This document shows, one piece after another, positions 45,499 through 53,525 of a stretch of 64,000 nucleotides of DNA. This DNA is from Arthrobacter sp. FW306-2-2C-D06B. Its GTDB lineage: Bacteria > Actinomycetota > Actinomycetes > Actinomycetales > Micrococcaceae. Location of the stretch: positions 1,488,001 through 1,552,000 of the forward strand of contig NZ_CP084560.1 of the NCBI RefSeq assembly GCF_021789175.1. Direction: 5' to 3'. Position 1 is the stretch's first letter. Every line of letters starts with the position of its first letter. Position numbers and translations under genes: made by a program. A model generated the notes under the pieces. The model saw only the letters and a list, made by a program, of their open reading frames with translations, made no database searches and had not been told where the DNA came from.

Positions 45499-46062
45499 CT
45501 AGTGGTTATGGCCGCCCGGCAGCGAGTGCTCTCCGTGCGGGACGGCGTGGGCTCCCGCCACCGAGGCGGCGAGGCCCGGCGTCGTAATTGCTGCGACGAC
45601 GACGGCGGCGGCGAAGGCAGCCCCCAAGAGCGCGCCTGCCCTCGGGGCACCCGCTGCGGCTCCGCCGTCGTCGTCACGGAACCTGCGGGTGAGCCAGGCA
45701 GATGATCCCAGGGCCATCAGGACCAGGAAAAGAGCCGCCAGATGCCCGCCGTCGAGCACTCTTTGGGCCATGCCGCCAATCAGGAATCCGACGTGGACAA
45801 GCACGGCCGCAAGGAGGCCTATGGTTGTTGGCTTACGGAACCGGAGCCGTCCCCGCTGGAGGCTGGCAATCGAGCTGGCGAGCAGCGCCAGGCCCCAGGC
45901 CGCGAAGACGCCGCCCGCCCACACAAGGGGTCCCCGGCCCGAAATGTAGCTCGATGCGATGGAAAGTTCCACGAGGCCGGCCCCCATTCCCGCGAAGCAC
46001 GAAAACAGGGTGAGGGATGCCCCGGTGGTGGGTCCAACGGACGTCGCTGCTTGAGCTGACAC
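45499..46062 (-). CDS. Hypothetical membrane protein with His-rich C-terminus
   Basis: 187 aa with about five hydrophobic segments (LFSCFAGMGAGLVELSIASSYI, LVWAGGVFAAWGLALLASS, TIGLLAAVLVHVGFLIGG, HLAALFLVLMALGSSAW, LLGAAFAAAVVVAAITTPGLAASV) and the tail HAVPHGEHSLPGGHNH, which holds five His and hints at metal (copper or cobalt) contact. No family recognised. GTG start with AAGGAG upstream. The DUF4383 gene is upstream on the same strand. Confidence 0.78.
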   Translation of the reverse strand: MSAQAATSVGPTTGASLTLFSCFAGMGAGLVELSIASSYISGRGPLVWAGGVFAAWGLALLASSIASLQRGRLRFRKPTTIGLLAAVLVHVGFLIGGMAQRVLDGGHLAALFLVLMALGSSAWLTRRFRDDDGGAAAGAPRAGALLGAAFAAAVVVAAITTPGLAASVAGAHAVPHGEHSLPGGHNH

Positions 46063-46091
46063 GGACGGCTCCTTACGGGTTTAGAGGTTTT

Positions 46092-46505
46092 CTAGACGTG
46101 GGCCCTGGCGGTGGTGGCCGTAACCTTGTCCTGCGAGAGGCCAATGCCGAGAAGCACCACCGCGCTGGCAAGGTGCAGGACGTTGTCTGCGCCGTTGAGG
46201 GCAATGATGTTCAGGGCGGAGCCCACGAGGAACAGTCCGAGGATGCCGACAAGCAAGTAGACCGCGCCGACCGTGGTGTTGATGGTCTTGGACAGCACCG
46301 TGCTGTTCATGCCCGCGTAGAGCAGGGCGGCGCCGATGGCGAGGTGGATGATGTTGTGCAGGGGGTTTACCGCAAAGATGATCAGATTGGCACCCTCGGT
46401 GGCGAAGAATCCAATTCCCGAGGTGACGAAGAATCCAACGACACCCACGAGCAGGTAGACGGCTCCAAAGATGGTGGCGATCAGGCGGTTGGGCGAAGTG
46501 CGCAT
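46092..46505 (-). CDS. DUF4383 domain-containing membrane protein
   Basis: 137 aa with four membrane helices in two pairs (AVYLLVGVVGFFV, NPLHNIIHLAIGAALLYAG, AVYLLVGILGLFLVGS, DNVLHLASAVVLLGIGL); the NxxHNxxH-type motif is the DUF4383 mark. Function unknown. The gene precedes the hypothetical membrane protein by 29 bases and is likely in the same transcript. Confidence 0.87.
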   Translation of the reverse strand: MRTSPNRLIATIFGAVYLLVGVVGFFVTSGIGFFATEGANLIIFAVNPLHNIIHLAIGAALLYAGMNSTVLSKTINTTVGAVYLLVGILGLFLVGSALNIIALNGADNVLHLASAVVLLGIGLSQDKVTATTARAHV

Positions 46506-46644
46506 GGTCCAAACCTTCCGGTATGGCCGGTTTTGTCTCCGGCCTTGTGTTTGAAACCCCGGACGGGGCTCTCAACCAGATATTCGGACCACCCGGGGCT
46601 ATGGATGGGTGGGATGGGAAGAATTTTTTCGACGTTGTCCGGGA

Positions 46645-47130
46645 TCAACCGGTGCGGAGTGCCGTCTTGGTATTCCGGTTCAACAACGGCTGCACCCGGA
46701 AGGGAATCAATTCGCCCATGGACATGGCGGTGTCCGTTCGTTCCACTCCGTCACACGCAAGGATCTTGCCGTTGATCCGGAACAAATCCTCGGCGTCGAG
46801 CGCCACCACCCGCAGCAGCAGGTCGGCCGAACCGGTCAGGCCGTAGCCCTCCAGGATTTCCGGGATTTCCGCGAGGTCCAAGGCAAGCTGTCCAAGCTTT
46901 TGCTGCTGTACATGCACCGAGATGAACGCCATGAGGGGATAGCCCAGGGCAGCCGGGTTGATGCGCCGCTCGAACGAGAGAAACGCGTGCTTCTTTTCCA
47001 ACTGCGCCATCCGTGCCTGGACCGTATTCCGCGACAGTCCCAGCTTCTGTGCCAAGGCGACAACCGTGCCGCGAGGGTCCTTCGCCATGGCCGAAAGCAG
47101 GCGTGTGTCGGTGCCATCTAAAGCTTGCAT
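46645..47130 (-). CDS. Lrp/AsnC family transcriptional regulator
   Basis: 161 aa from the ATG at 47130 (a GTG at 47148 would add six residues). An N-terminal winged HTH (about 5-50; TVVALAQKLGLSRNTVQARM) and a C-terminal RAM/AsnC ligand domain (LMAFISVHV, EGYGLTGSADLLLRVVALDA). Divergent from bkdABC by 195 bases; the layout matches BkdR, which switches on the branched-chain oxoacid genes in response to branched-chain amino acids. No strong ribosome site, so leaderless translation is possible. Confidence 0.88.
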   Translation of the reverse strand: MQALDGTDTRLLSAMAKDPRGTVVALAQKLGLSRNTVQARMAQLEKKHAFLSFERRINPAALGYPLMAFISVHVQQQKLGQLALDLAEIPEILEGYGLTGSADLLLRVVALDAEDLFRINGKILACDGVERTDTAMSMGELIPFRVQPLLNRNTKTALRTG

Positions 47131-47181
47131 AATGCGCAACGTTAGCACGGTGCGCGACCGCCTGATAGTGCAAAATGCGCA
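47131..47181. promoter_or_regulatory. Candidate Lrp operator with two AATGCGCA boxes
   Basis: AATGCGCA occurs at 47131-47138 and 47174-47181, 43 bases apart (four helical turns), with the partial palindrome GCACGGTGC between. Two boxes in phase in the divergent region suit the octameric Lrp. The first box touches the regulator start. Confidence 0.4.
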
Positions 47182-47325
47182 GAATTTTCAGCGGTGGTTG
47201 TACCCAATGAGCATTGTGAGTAGGGTCACAATTAATCCAGGCGACGACGCCCGGATGCTGGCCCGCGGCTGGATCACAAGTCCCTCCAAAGGCCTGCGAG
47301 CACGAGCTGAAAGGTGCGATCAACT

Positions 47326-48492
47326 GTGTTGACGGACGAACCCGGCCAGGACGCCTACAAGGCTTCGAATCCCGGAATCAGTGCAGCAAGCCCGCGTCGG
47401 ACCGGCGGGGATCTGGTCCAACTGATTTCCCCGGAGGGGGAACGCATCAGCCACCCGGAGTTCGATCTCTGGGTCAGCGATGTCACGGACGAGCAACTGT
47501 GCTCTCTGTATGAGGACATGATGGTCATCCGCCGGATCGACGCCGAGGCCACCGCCTTGCAGCGTCAGGGCGAGCTGGCCTTGTGGCCGCCGCTGCTGGG
47601 CCAGGAAGCATCACAGATCGGTTCGGGGAGGGCCCTCAGGGACGACGACTTCGTCTTTCCCAGCTACCGCGACAACGGCGTAGCCTACTGCCGGGGCGTG
47701 GAGCCAACCGACTTGGTCCGCGCCTGGCGCGGCAACGCTTCGGCCGGATGGGACCCGTACCGTCACAACATTGCCACCCAGCAGATCATCATCGGCTCGC
47801 AATCGCTGCACGCCACCGGCTACGCGATGGGCATCCAGTACGACGGAGCAGACTCCGTCGCGGTTGCCTACTTCGGCGACGGCGCCACGAGCGAAGGCGA
47901 CGTCAACGAGGCAATGGTCTTCGCGGCGAGCTTCCAAGTGCCCGTGGTCTTCATCTGCCAGAACAACCACTGGGCTATTTCCGAGCCTGTCCGGATCCAG
48001 TCACACATCCAGATCGCCGACCGTGCCTCGGGCTTCGGAATCCCGAGCATGCGGGTCGACGGGAACGACGTCCTGGCGGTTCTGGCCGTTACGCGCATTG
48101 CGCTGGACCGGGCCCGCAACGGCGGCGGACCGACGTTCATCGAAGCGGTGACGTATCGCATGGGCCCGCACACGACGGCGGATGATCCCACCCGTTACCG
48201 GGACGCCAACGAGCTTGAGGACTGGGCAGCCAAGGACCCGATCAGCCGGCTCAAGGCGCTGCTTCGCACCAAGGGCCTCCTGACCGAAGAGCTCGAAGCC
48301 AAGACCCAGGCCAAGGCGGACGAGGTCGCAAAGAGCTTGAGGGCAGGAGTCATCAACATGCCCGATCCTGAGCCGCTCGACCTCTTCAAGCACGTGTACA
48401 GCACCCCCAACTCCTGGATCGAACGCCAGAAGGACCACTACTCCCGCTATCTGGAAAGCTTCAGCGGATCAACCCAGGAAGGTGCACTCTGA
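47326..48492 (+). CDS. bkdA: Branched-chain 2-oxoacid dehydrogenase E1 alpha subunit
   Basis: Decarboxylates branched-chain 2-oxoacids (from Leu, Ile, Val) with thiamine diphosphate as part of the E1-E2-E3 complex. 388 aa from GTG 47326, chosen because AAAGGTG sits 9 bases before it (GTG 47314 lacks this). ThDP motif GDGATSEGDVNEA to NNHW is at about 187-218; LWPPLLGQEASQIGSG and YRMGPHTTADDPTRYR are E1 alpha marks. Could be annotated pdhA, but the neighbouring leucine operon and Lrp point to Bkd. Overlaps bkdB (TGATG). Confidence 0.92.
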   Translation: MLTDEPGQDAYKASNPGISAASPRRTGGDLVQLISPEGERISHPEFDLWVSDVTDEQLCSLYEDMMVIRRIDAEATALQRQGELALWPPLLGQEASQIGSGRALRDDDFVFPSYRDNGVAYCRGVEPTDLVRAWRGNASAGWDPYRHNIATQQIIIGSQSLHATGYAMGIQYDGADSVAVAYFGDGATSEGDVNEAMVFAASFQVPVVFICQNNHWAISEPVRIQSHIQIADRASGFGIPSMRVDGNDVLAVLAVTRIALDRARNGGGPTFIEAVTYRMGPHTTADDPTRYRDANELEDWAAKDPISRLKALLRTKGLLTEELEAKTQAKADEVAKSLRAGVINMPDPEPLDLFKHVYSTPNSWIERQKDHYSRYLESFSGSTQEGAL

Positions 48493-49502
48493 TGAGCAAG
48501 CTGACCTTCGCCCGAGCCATCAACGCCGGCCTGCGCAAGTCCCTCGAAAACGACCCCAAAGTTGTCCTCATGGGCGAGGACATCGGTGCGCTCGGCGGCG
48601 TTTTCCGGGTCACCGACGGCCTCCAGAAGGACTTCGGAAAACACCGCGTCGTTGACACCCCCTTGGCCGAATCCGCGATTATCGGCACCGCCGTCGGGTT
48701 GGCCTACCGCGGCTATCGGCCGGTCTGCGAAATCCAATTCGATGGTTTCATCTACCCGGCATTCGACCAGATCGTCAGCCAGGTAGCCAAGATGCACTAT
48801 CGGACACAGGGCCGCGTCAAGATGCCCATCACCATCCGGGTTCCGTTCGGCGGCGGGATCGGCTCACCCGAGCACCACTCCGAGTCCCCGGAAGCGTACT
48901 TCACCCACACGTCGGGCCTCCGCGTCATCAGTGTGTCCAATCCGCAGGATGCCTACACCATGATCCAGCAGGCCATCGCCTCGGACGATCCGGTGCTGTA
49001 CTTCGAGCCCAAGCGCCGCTACCACGACAAGGGCGAAGTGGATGAGACCGCGGATCTTTCCACGGCGCTGTCCATGGAGAAGGCCAGGGTGGTCACACCA
49101 GGCAGCGACGTCACCTTGGTGACGTACGGCCCACTCGTGAAGACCGCGAACGACGCGGCCATGGCCGCCGCCGACGAAGGAGTCTCCGTGGAGGTCATCG
49201 ACCTGCGCTCGCTGGCCCCGATCGACTTCCAGGCAGTGGAGGCGTCCGTCCGCAAGACCGGCAGGCTCGTCATCACCCACGAGGCCGCGCAGTCCGGCGG
49301 GCTCGGCGCCGAAATCGCCGCCAGCATCACCGAGCGGTGCTTCAACTACCTTGAATCCGCGCCGGTCCGGATCACTGGATTCGACATCCCGTATCCGTAC
49401 TCAAAGCTCGAGATGCACCACCTGCCCGATCTGGACAGGATTCTTGACGGCGTGGACCGGGCACTCGGCCGCGGCAACTCCCTGAGCGGGCTGGAAGGAT
49501 GA
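48492..49502 (+). CDS. bkdB: Branched-chain 2-oxoacid dehydrogenase E1 beta subunit
   Basis: Second subunit of E1, transketolase-like pyrimidine-binding fold, 336 aa. Typical text: VVLMGEDIGALGGVFRVTDGL, TPLAESAIIGTAVGLAYRG, EIQFDGFIYPAFDQIV, and the C-terminal domain EVIDLRSLAPID, RLVITHEAAQSGGLGAEIAA. Overlaps the stop of bkdA by one base and the start of bkdC by four (ATGA). Confidence 0.94.
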   Translation: MSKLTFARAINAGLRKSLENDPKVVLMGEDIGALGGVFRVTDGLQKDFGKHRVVDTPLAESAIIGTAVGLAYRGYRPVCEIQFDGFIYPAFDQIVSQVAKMHYRTQGRVKMPITIRVPFGGGIGSPEHHSESPEAYFTHTSGLRVISVSNPQDAYTMIQQAIASDDPVLYFEPKRRYHDKGEVDETADLSTALSMEKARVVTPGSDVTLVTYGPLVKTANDAAMAAADEGVSVEVIDLRSLAPIDFQAVEASVRKTGRLVITHEAAQSGGLGAEIAASITERCFNYLESAPVRITGFDIPYPYSKLEMHHLPDLDRILDGVDRALGRGNSLSGLEG

Positions 49503-50905
49503 GCGCCACCATGATCAAGGAATTCAGGCTGCCCGACCTCGGCGAAGGACTCACTGAGTCGGAAATCCTCAGTTGGAAGGTCTCGGTGGGGGACACCGTG
49601 ACCCTGAACCAGGTCATCGCCGAGGTCGAGACGGCCAAGGCCGTGGTTGAGTTGCCCTCGCCCTTCGCCGGAACCGTGGCCGCCTTGCACGAACAGGCCG
49701 GTTCCGTTGTGGAGGTCGGCAAGCCGATCGTTTCCTTCGAAGTCGACGACGACGGAACGGCGCCTTCCGCTGCCGGTCCCGGCGAGGCCACCTCCACAGC
49801 AAGCCCGGCGGAGGCCGTGGCGAAGCGTGAGCCGAACCTTGTAGGCTACGGCGCCGTCGTCGAAAAGTCCGGACGCCCGGCGCGACGCCAGCGGTCCGTT
49901 GACGGGGGCGCCCCCGAACGTGAGGTTGTCCGGGAACCCGTTTCCGCCGTCGAGCCCGCTCCCGTCGTTGAACAGCCCGCGGTTCCAAATGAGCCTGTGG
50001 TGGAGCAGGACCGTCCGCGGTCCACCCCGCCGGTCCGCAAATTGGCGAGGGACCTTGGAATTGACCTCGCGCTGGTCAGGGGAACCGGGCCGGCAGGCTT
50101 GATCACCCGTTCCGACGTCCAGGACTTCGCGGCCTGGTCCCAGGCACAGGTCTCCGTCCCCGGGGTCGCTCCGGCCTCCGCGCCCGCCGTCGGGGTTTCC
50201 GCTGAACGCGAGACTCGGACCCCTATCAAGGGAGTCCGCAAGTTCACCGCCGCCGCCATGGTGCAAAGTGCCTTCACGGCGCCGCACGTGACGGAGTTTC
50301 TGACCGTTGACGTCACGCCCACGATGGAACTGCTGACGCGGCTCAAAGCCAGCCGCGAGTTTGCCGGGTACAAACTCACGCCGTTGACCATCGCGGCGAA
50401 GGCAGTCTTGATTGCCCTGCGCAGGAACCCGACGCTGAACTCCCGCTGGGACGATGGCGCACAGGAGATCGTGCAGTTCAACTATGTGAACCTGGGTATC
50501 GCCGCCGCCACGCCGCGGGGACTGACTGTTCCCAATATCAAAGACGCGGACAAGATGACGCTGCTGGATTTGTCCACGGCTTTGTCCGCACTCACGGACA
50601 CGGCACGTTCAGGCAAGACCTCCCCGGCAGACCTGACGGGCGGGACCATCTCGATTACGAACATCGGCGTGTTCGGGATCGACGCCGGAACCCCCATCTT
50701 GAACCCGGGCGAGGCCGCCATCGTGGCCCTGGGATCAGTGCGCAAAGCTCCTTGGGTGCACAATGACGAACTCGCGGTGCGCCAGGTGATGTCCCTGAGC
50801 CTGTCCTTCGACCACCGGCTGGTGGATGGCGAACAAGGCTCGAAATTCCTGGCAGACCTGGGCGCGATCCTGTCCGACCCTGCAACAGTCATGACGATGA
50901 TCTAG
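49499..50905 (+). CDS. bkdC: Branched-chain 2-oxoacid dehydrogenase E2 (dihydrolipoamide acyltransferase)
   Basis: Transfers the acyl group from E1 to CoA. 468 aa: one lipoyl domain (1-85) with Lys47 in VETAKAVVEL, an acidic Pro/Val/Glu-rich linker (about 85-185), E3-binding domain VRKLARDLGIDLALVRGTGP (near 180-205), and the catalytic domain with SFDHRLVDGEQG (His-Asp pair) near the end. One lipoyl domain is usual for actinobacterial Bkd. No E3 gene here; Lpd must come from elsewhere. A block of short repeats follows. Confidence 0.94.
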   Translation: MSATMIKEFRLPDLGEGLTESEILSWKVSVGDTVTLNQVIAEVETAKAVVELPSPFAGTVAALHEQAGSVVEVGKPIVSFEVDDDGTAPSAAGPGEATSTASPAEAVAKREPNLVGYGAVVEKSGRPARRQRSVDGGAPEREVVREPVSAVEPAPVVEQPAVPNEPVVEQDRPRSTPPVRKLARDLGIDLALVRGTGPAGLITRSDVQDFAAWSQAQVSVPGVAPASAPAVGVSAERETRTPIKGVRKFTAAAMVQSAFTAPHVTEFLTVDVTPTMELLTRLKASREFAGYKLTPLTIAAKAVLIALRRNPTLNSRWDDGAQEIVQFNYVNLGIAAATPRGLTVPNIKDADKMTLLDLSTALSALTDTARSGKTSPADLTGGTISITNIGVFGIDAGTPILNPGEAAIVALGSVRKAPWVHNDELAVRQVMSLSLSFDHRLVDGEQGSKFLADLGAILSDPATVMTMI

Positions 50906-50920
50906 CGGGGGCTTTCCGAC

Positions 50921-51122
50921 GACGCTCGCTCACGTATGTCGTGTTTCTGGGGGGGCGCTCGCTCACGTATGTCGTGTTTCTGGGGGACGCTCGCTCACAT
51001 GTACAAAGGACATTCCCGGGGGGTTGGCCGTGGAGCGTGCATAGGTGAGCGGGCGTTGGCTGGGAGGGCGTTATAGGTGAGCGGGCGTTGGCCGTGGAGC
51101 GCGTATAGGTGAGCGGGCGTTG
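50921..51122. repeat. Mirrored cluster of short direct repeats
   Basis: Left part: CGCTCGCTCACGTATGTCG plus GTGTTTCTGGGGG (A units) at about 50922-50953, 50955-50986 and a partial 50987-51004. Right part: ATAGGTGAGCGGGCGTTGGC (B units) at 51041, 51073 and 51105, each preceded by GTTGGCCGTGGAGCG-like text. The B core is close to the reverse complement of the A core (ATACGTGAGCGAGCGT), so the cluster is a large imperfect palindrome placed between bkdC and the TetR gene. Confidence 0.85.
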
Positions 51123-51132
51123 AACTGGCCAG

Positions 51133-51762
51133 CTAGCGCACCGTCAAGGCCGCCAGTGCCATGCGTTCGAGGATGGGCCGGGCGCTTTTGACCGCCATGC
51201 GTCGTCCGTGGTGCCGGACCGAGTGGGGCGTCGAGTTGATGAGGCCGAAGGCTGCATGGGCGCGGACGCGTAGGTCGGCAGGATCCGTGTCGGGATGCAG
51301 TTCCCCGAGCACTCCCACCCACAGCTCCACGTAGTTGCGCTGCAGGGTGCGGACTTCGGCCTGGTCGGAGTCGCTGAGGTTGCTGAAGTCGCGGTCCTGG
51401 ACCCGGATGACATCGGGATTGCTGAGGGCGAAGTCCACGTGGAACTCGACCAATCCGCGCAACGCAGCTTCGGCGTCGAGGGCCTCGGACGCCACGGTGC
51501 GGCCGCCGTCGAGCAGATTCCGGCTCACACTCAACAGCAGCTCCGCCAACACGGCCTGTTTTCCCGGGAAATGCCGGTATACCGCAGGGCCGCTGACTCC
51601 TGCCGCGGCCCCCAGGTCCTCAAGGGACACGCGGTTGAAACCGTCGGCGGCGAACAACCCGGCTGCGGCGGTCAGGAGGGCCTTGCGTCGTGTTTCCTTG
51701 GCTTGGCTTCGCTGGGTCGGTGCCTGACCGTCCTGCTGGGAGCTCCGCTGGAAGGTGACCAC
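51133..51762 (-). CDS. TetR family transcriptional regulator
   Basis: 209 aa. N-terminal HTH (about 20-66): ALLTAAAGLFAADGFNRVSLEDL and AAGVSGPAVYRHFPGKQAVLAE. A helical ligand domain follows with FHVDFALSNPDVIRVQDRDF. Divergent from the acyl-CoA carboxylase operon, so it is the probable repressor of that operon, with an acyl-CoA intermediate as signal (compare the TetR gene Rv2506 in M. tuberculosis). GTG 51762 is chosen over 51780 because AAAGGAGG lies 4 bases upstream. Confidence 0.9.
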   Translation of the reverse strand: MVTFQRSSQQDGQAPTQRSQAKETRRKALLTAAAGLFAADGFNRVSLEDLGAAAGVSGPAVYRHFPGKQAVLAELLLSVSRNLLDGGRTVASEALDAEAALRGLVEFHVDFALSNPDVIRVQDRDFSNLSDSDQAEVRTLQRNYVELWVGVLGELHPDTDPADLRVRAHAAFGLINSTPHSVRHHGRRMAVKSARPILERMALAALTVR

Positions 51763-51862
51763 AATTCCTCCTTTTTGCACGCGTCCAGTTCAGCGCCGAT
51801 ACCGGGCAGGCCCGGTATCGGGGTGATGGACAACACAGTTAATAGAGACTAACCTAAATTCC

Positions 51863-51880
51863 AGTTATGCGGTACTAACT
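51863..51880. promoter_or_regulatory. Candidate operator of the acyl-CoA carboxylase operon
   Basis: AGTTATGCGGTACTAACT, with arms AGTTA and TAACT, placed 33 bases before the preferred start of the carboxylase beta gene, and preceded by GTTAATAGAGACTAAC with GTTA/TAAC arms (51837-51852). The site is in the divergent region next to the TetR gene. Confidence 0.4.
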
Positions 51881-51913
51881 GAGATGGCCCTGGGCCGGGA
51901 TGGGACACAGTCG

Positions 51914-53521
51914 ATGGAGACACTCGCCAGCCAGCTGGATACCAGCAGCGATCAGTTCGCGGCCAACGCGGAAGCGCAGCTGTCCCTGGTGCACCAGCTG
52001 AAGAAGCGGCTTGCCGTGGCTGCCCTCGGTGGCCCGGAGAAGTCGCGTGAGCGGCATATCTCCCGGGGCAAGTTGTTGCCGCGCGAGCGCATCAACTATT
52101 TGCTGGACGAGGGAAGCCCGTTCCTGGAGGTCGCCCCGTTGGCGGCCAACGGGATGTACAACGATGACTCGCCGGGCGCCGGCGTGATTGCGGGGATCGG
52201 CTTGGTCCATGGCCGCCAGGTGATGGTGGTTTCCAACGACGCGACGGTCAAGGGCGGAACGTACTACCCGATGACGGTGAAGAAGCACCTCCGGGCCCAG
52301 GAAATCGCGCTCGAAAACAAACTGCCGTGCGTCTACCTCGTCGATTCCGGGGGAGCGTTCCTGCCCAAGCAGGACGAGGTATTCCCGGACAAGGAACACT
52401 TTGGCCGGATCTTCTTCAACCAAGCGAAGATGTCCGCGGCGAAGATCCCGCAGATCGCCTCGGTCATGGGGTCCTGTACGGCCGGTGGTGCTTACGTTCC
52501 CGCCATGAGCGACGAAACCGTCATCGTCCGCAACCAGGGCACCATTTTCCTGGGTGGCCCGCCCCTCGTGAAGGCCGCCATCGGTGAAATCGTTACGGCG
52601 GAGGAACTCGGCGGCGGCGACGTCCACTCAAGGATTTCCGGTGTGACCGATCACCTCGCCGAAAACGATGAGCATGCCCTGCAAATTGTCCGCGACATCG
52701 TCGCCACCCTCCCCAAGCCGGCCGCCCCGGCGTGGGACGTGGACACCGCCGTCGAGCCCGTGGTGGACCCGGGCGAAATCTATGGTGCAGTTCCCACGGA
52801 CGTCAACGCCCAATACGACGTTCACGAAGTCATCGCCCGGCTCGTGGACGGCTCGAGGTTCCACGAGTTCAAGAAGAACTACGGCACCACCCTGGTGACG
52901 GGGTTCGCGAAGCTCCATGGCCATCCCGTGGGCATCGTGGCGAACAACGGCGTGTTGTTCAGCGAGTCCTCCCTCAAGGGCGCGCACTTCATTGAGCTCT
53001 GTGACCAGCGCGGCATTCCCTTGGTTTTCCTCCAGAACCTTTCCGGCTTCATGGTCGGCAAGGATGTCGAGCACGGCGGTATCGCCAAGAACGGCGCCAA
53101 GATGGTCACCGCCGTCGCCACTGCCCGCGTGCCTAAGCTGACTGTGGTGATCGGGGGGTCCTTCGGTGCCGGAAACTACTCGATGTGCGGCCGGGCCTAC
53201 TCGCCCCGCTTCCTCTGGATGTGGCCCGCGTCCCGGATTTCGGTCATGGGCGGGAATCAGGCCTCCAGCGTGCTGGCCACCGTCAAACGGGAGCAATACG
53301 AGGCCCGCGGCGAGGAATGGTCCGCTGAGGACGAGGAAGCCTTCAAGGCCCCCATCAAGCAGCAGTATGAGGACCAAGGCAGCCCCTACTACTCCACCGC
53401 CCGGCTCTGGGACGACGGCATCATCGACCCCGCAGATACCCGGCGCGTCCTGGGCATGGCCCTCGACGTCGTCTCCCGCCAACCCCTGCCGGAAACCTCC
53501 TTCGGCCTCTTCCGGATGTGA
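51914..53521 (+). CDS. accD1: Acyl-CoA carboxylase beta subunit (methylcrotonyl-CoA type)
   Basis: Carboxyltransferase subunit, about 535 aa, that moves CO2 from biotin to 3-methylcrotonyl-CoA (leucine pathway) with the biotin subunit encoded next. Marks: [74 protein letters not shown]. The text [19 protein letters not shown] separates methylcrotonyl-CoA from propionyl-CoA carboxylases. Translation may start at the in-frame ATG 51884 as well; 51914 fits the family start [10 protein letters not shown] gap of 4 bases separates it from the alpha gene. Confidence 0.92.
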   Translation: METLASQLDTSSDQFAANAEAQLSLVHQLKKRLAVAALGGPEKSRERHISRGKLLPRERINYLLDEGSPFLEVAPLAANGMYNDDSPGAGVIAGIGLVHGRQVMVVSNDATVKGGTYYPMTVKKHLRAQEIALENKLPCVYLVDSGGAFLPKQDEVFPDKEHFGRIFFNQAKMSAAKIPQIASVMGSCTAGGAYVPAMSDETVIVRNQGTIFLGGPPLVKAAIGEIVTAEELGGGDVHSRISGVTDHLAENDEHALQIVRDIVATLPKPAAPAWDVDTAVEPVVDPGEIYGAVPTDVNAQYDVHEVIARLVDGSRFHEFKKNYGTTLVTGFAKLHGHPVGIVANNGVLFSESSLKGAHFIELCDQRGIPLVFLQNLSGFMVGKDVEHGGIAKNGAKMVTAVATARVPKLTVVIGGSFGAGNYSMCGRAYSPRFLWMWPASRISVMGGNQASSVLATVKREQYEARGEEWSAEDEEAFKAPIKQQYEDQGSPYYSTARLWDDGIIDPADTRRVLGMALDVVSRQPLPETSFGLFRM

Positions 53522-53525
53522 CCCC

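Noticed and set aside
50921..51122. Possible CRISPR array
   Set aside because: Units are fused without constant spacers, A and B parts are inverted, and no cas genes are near.
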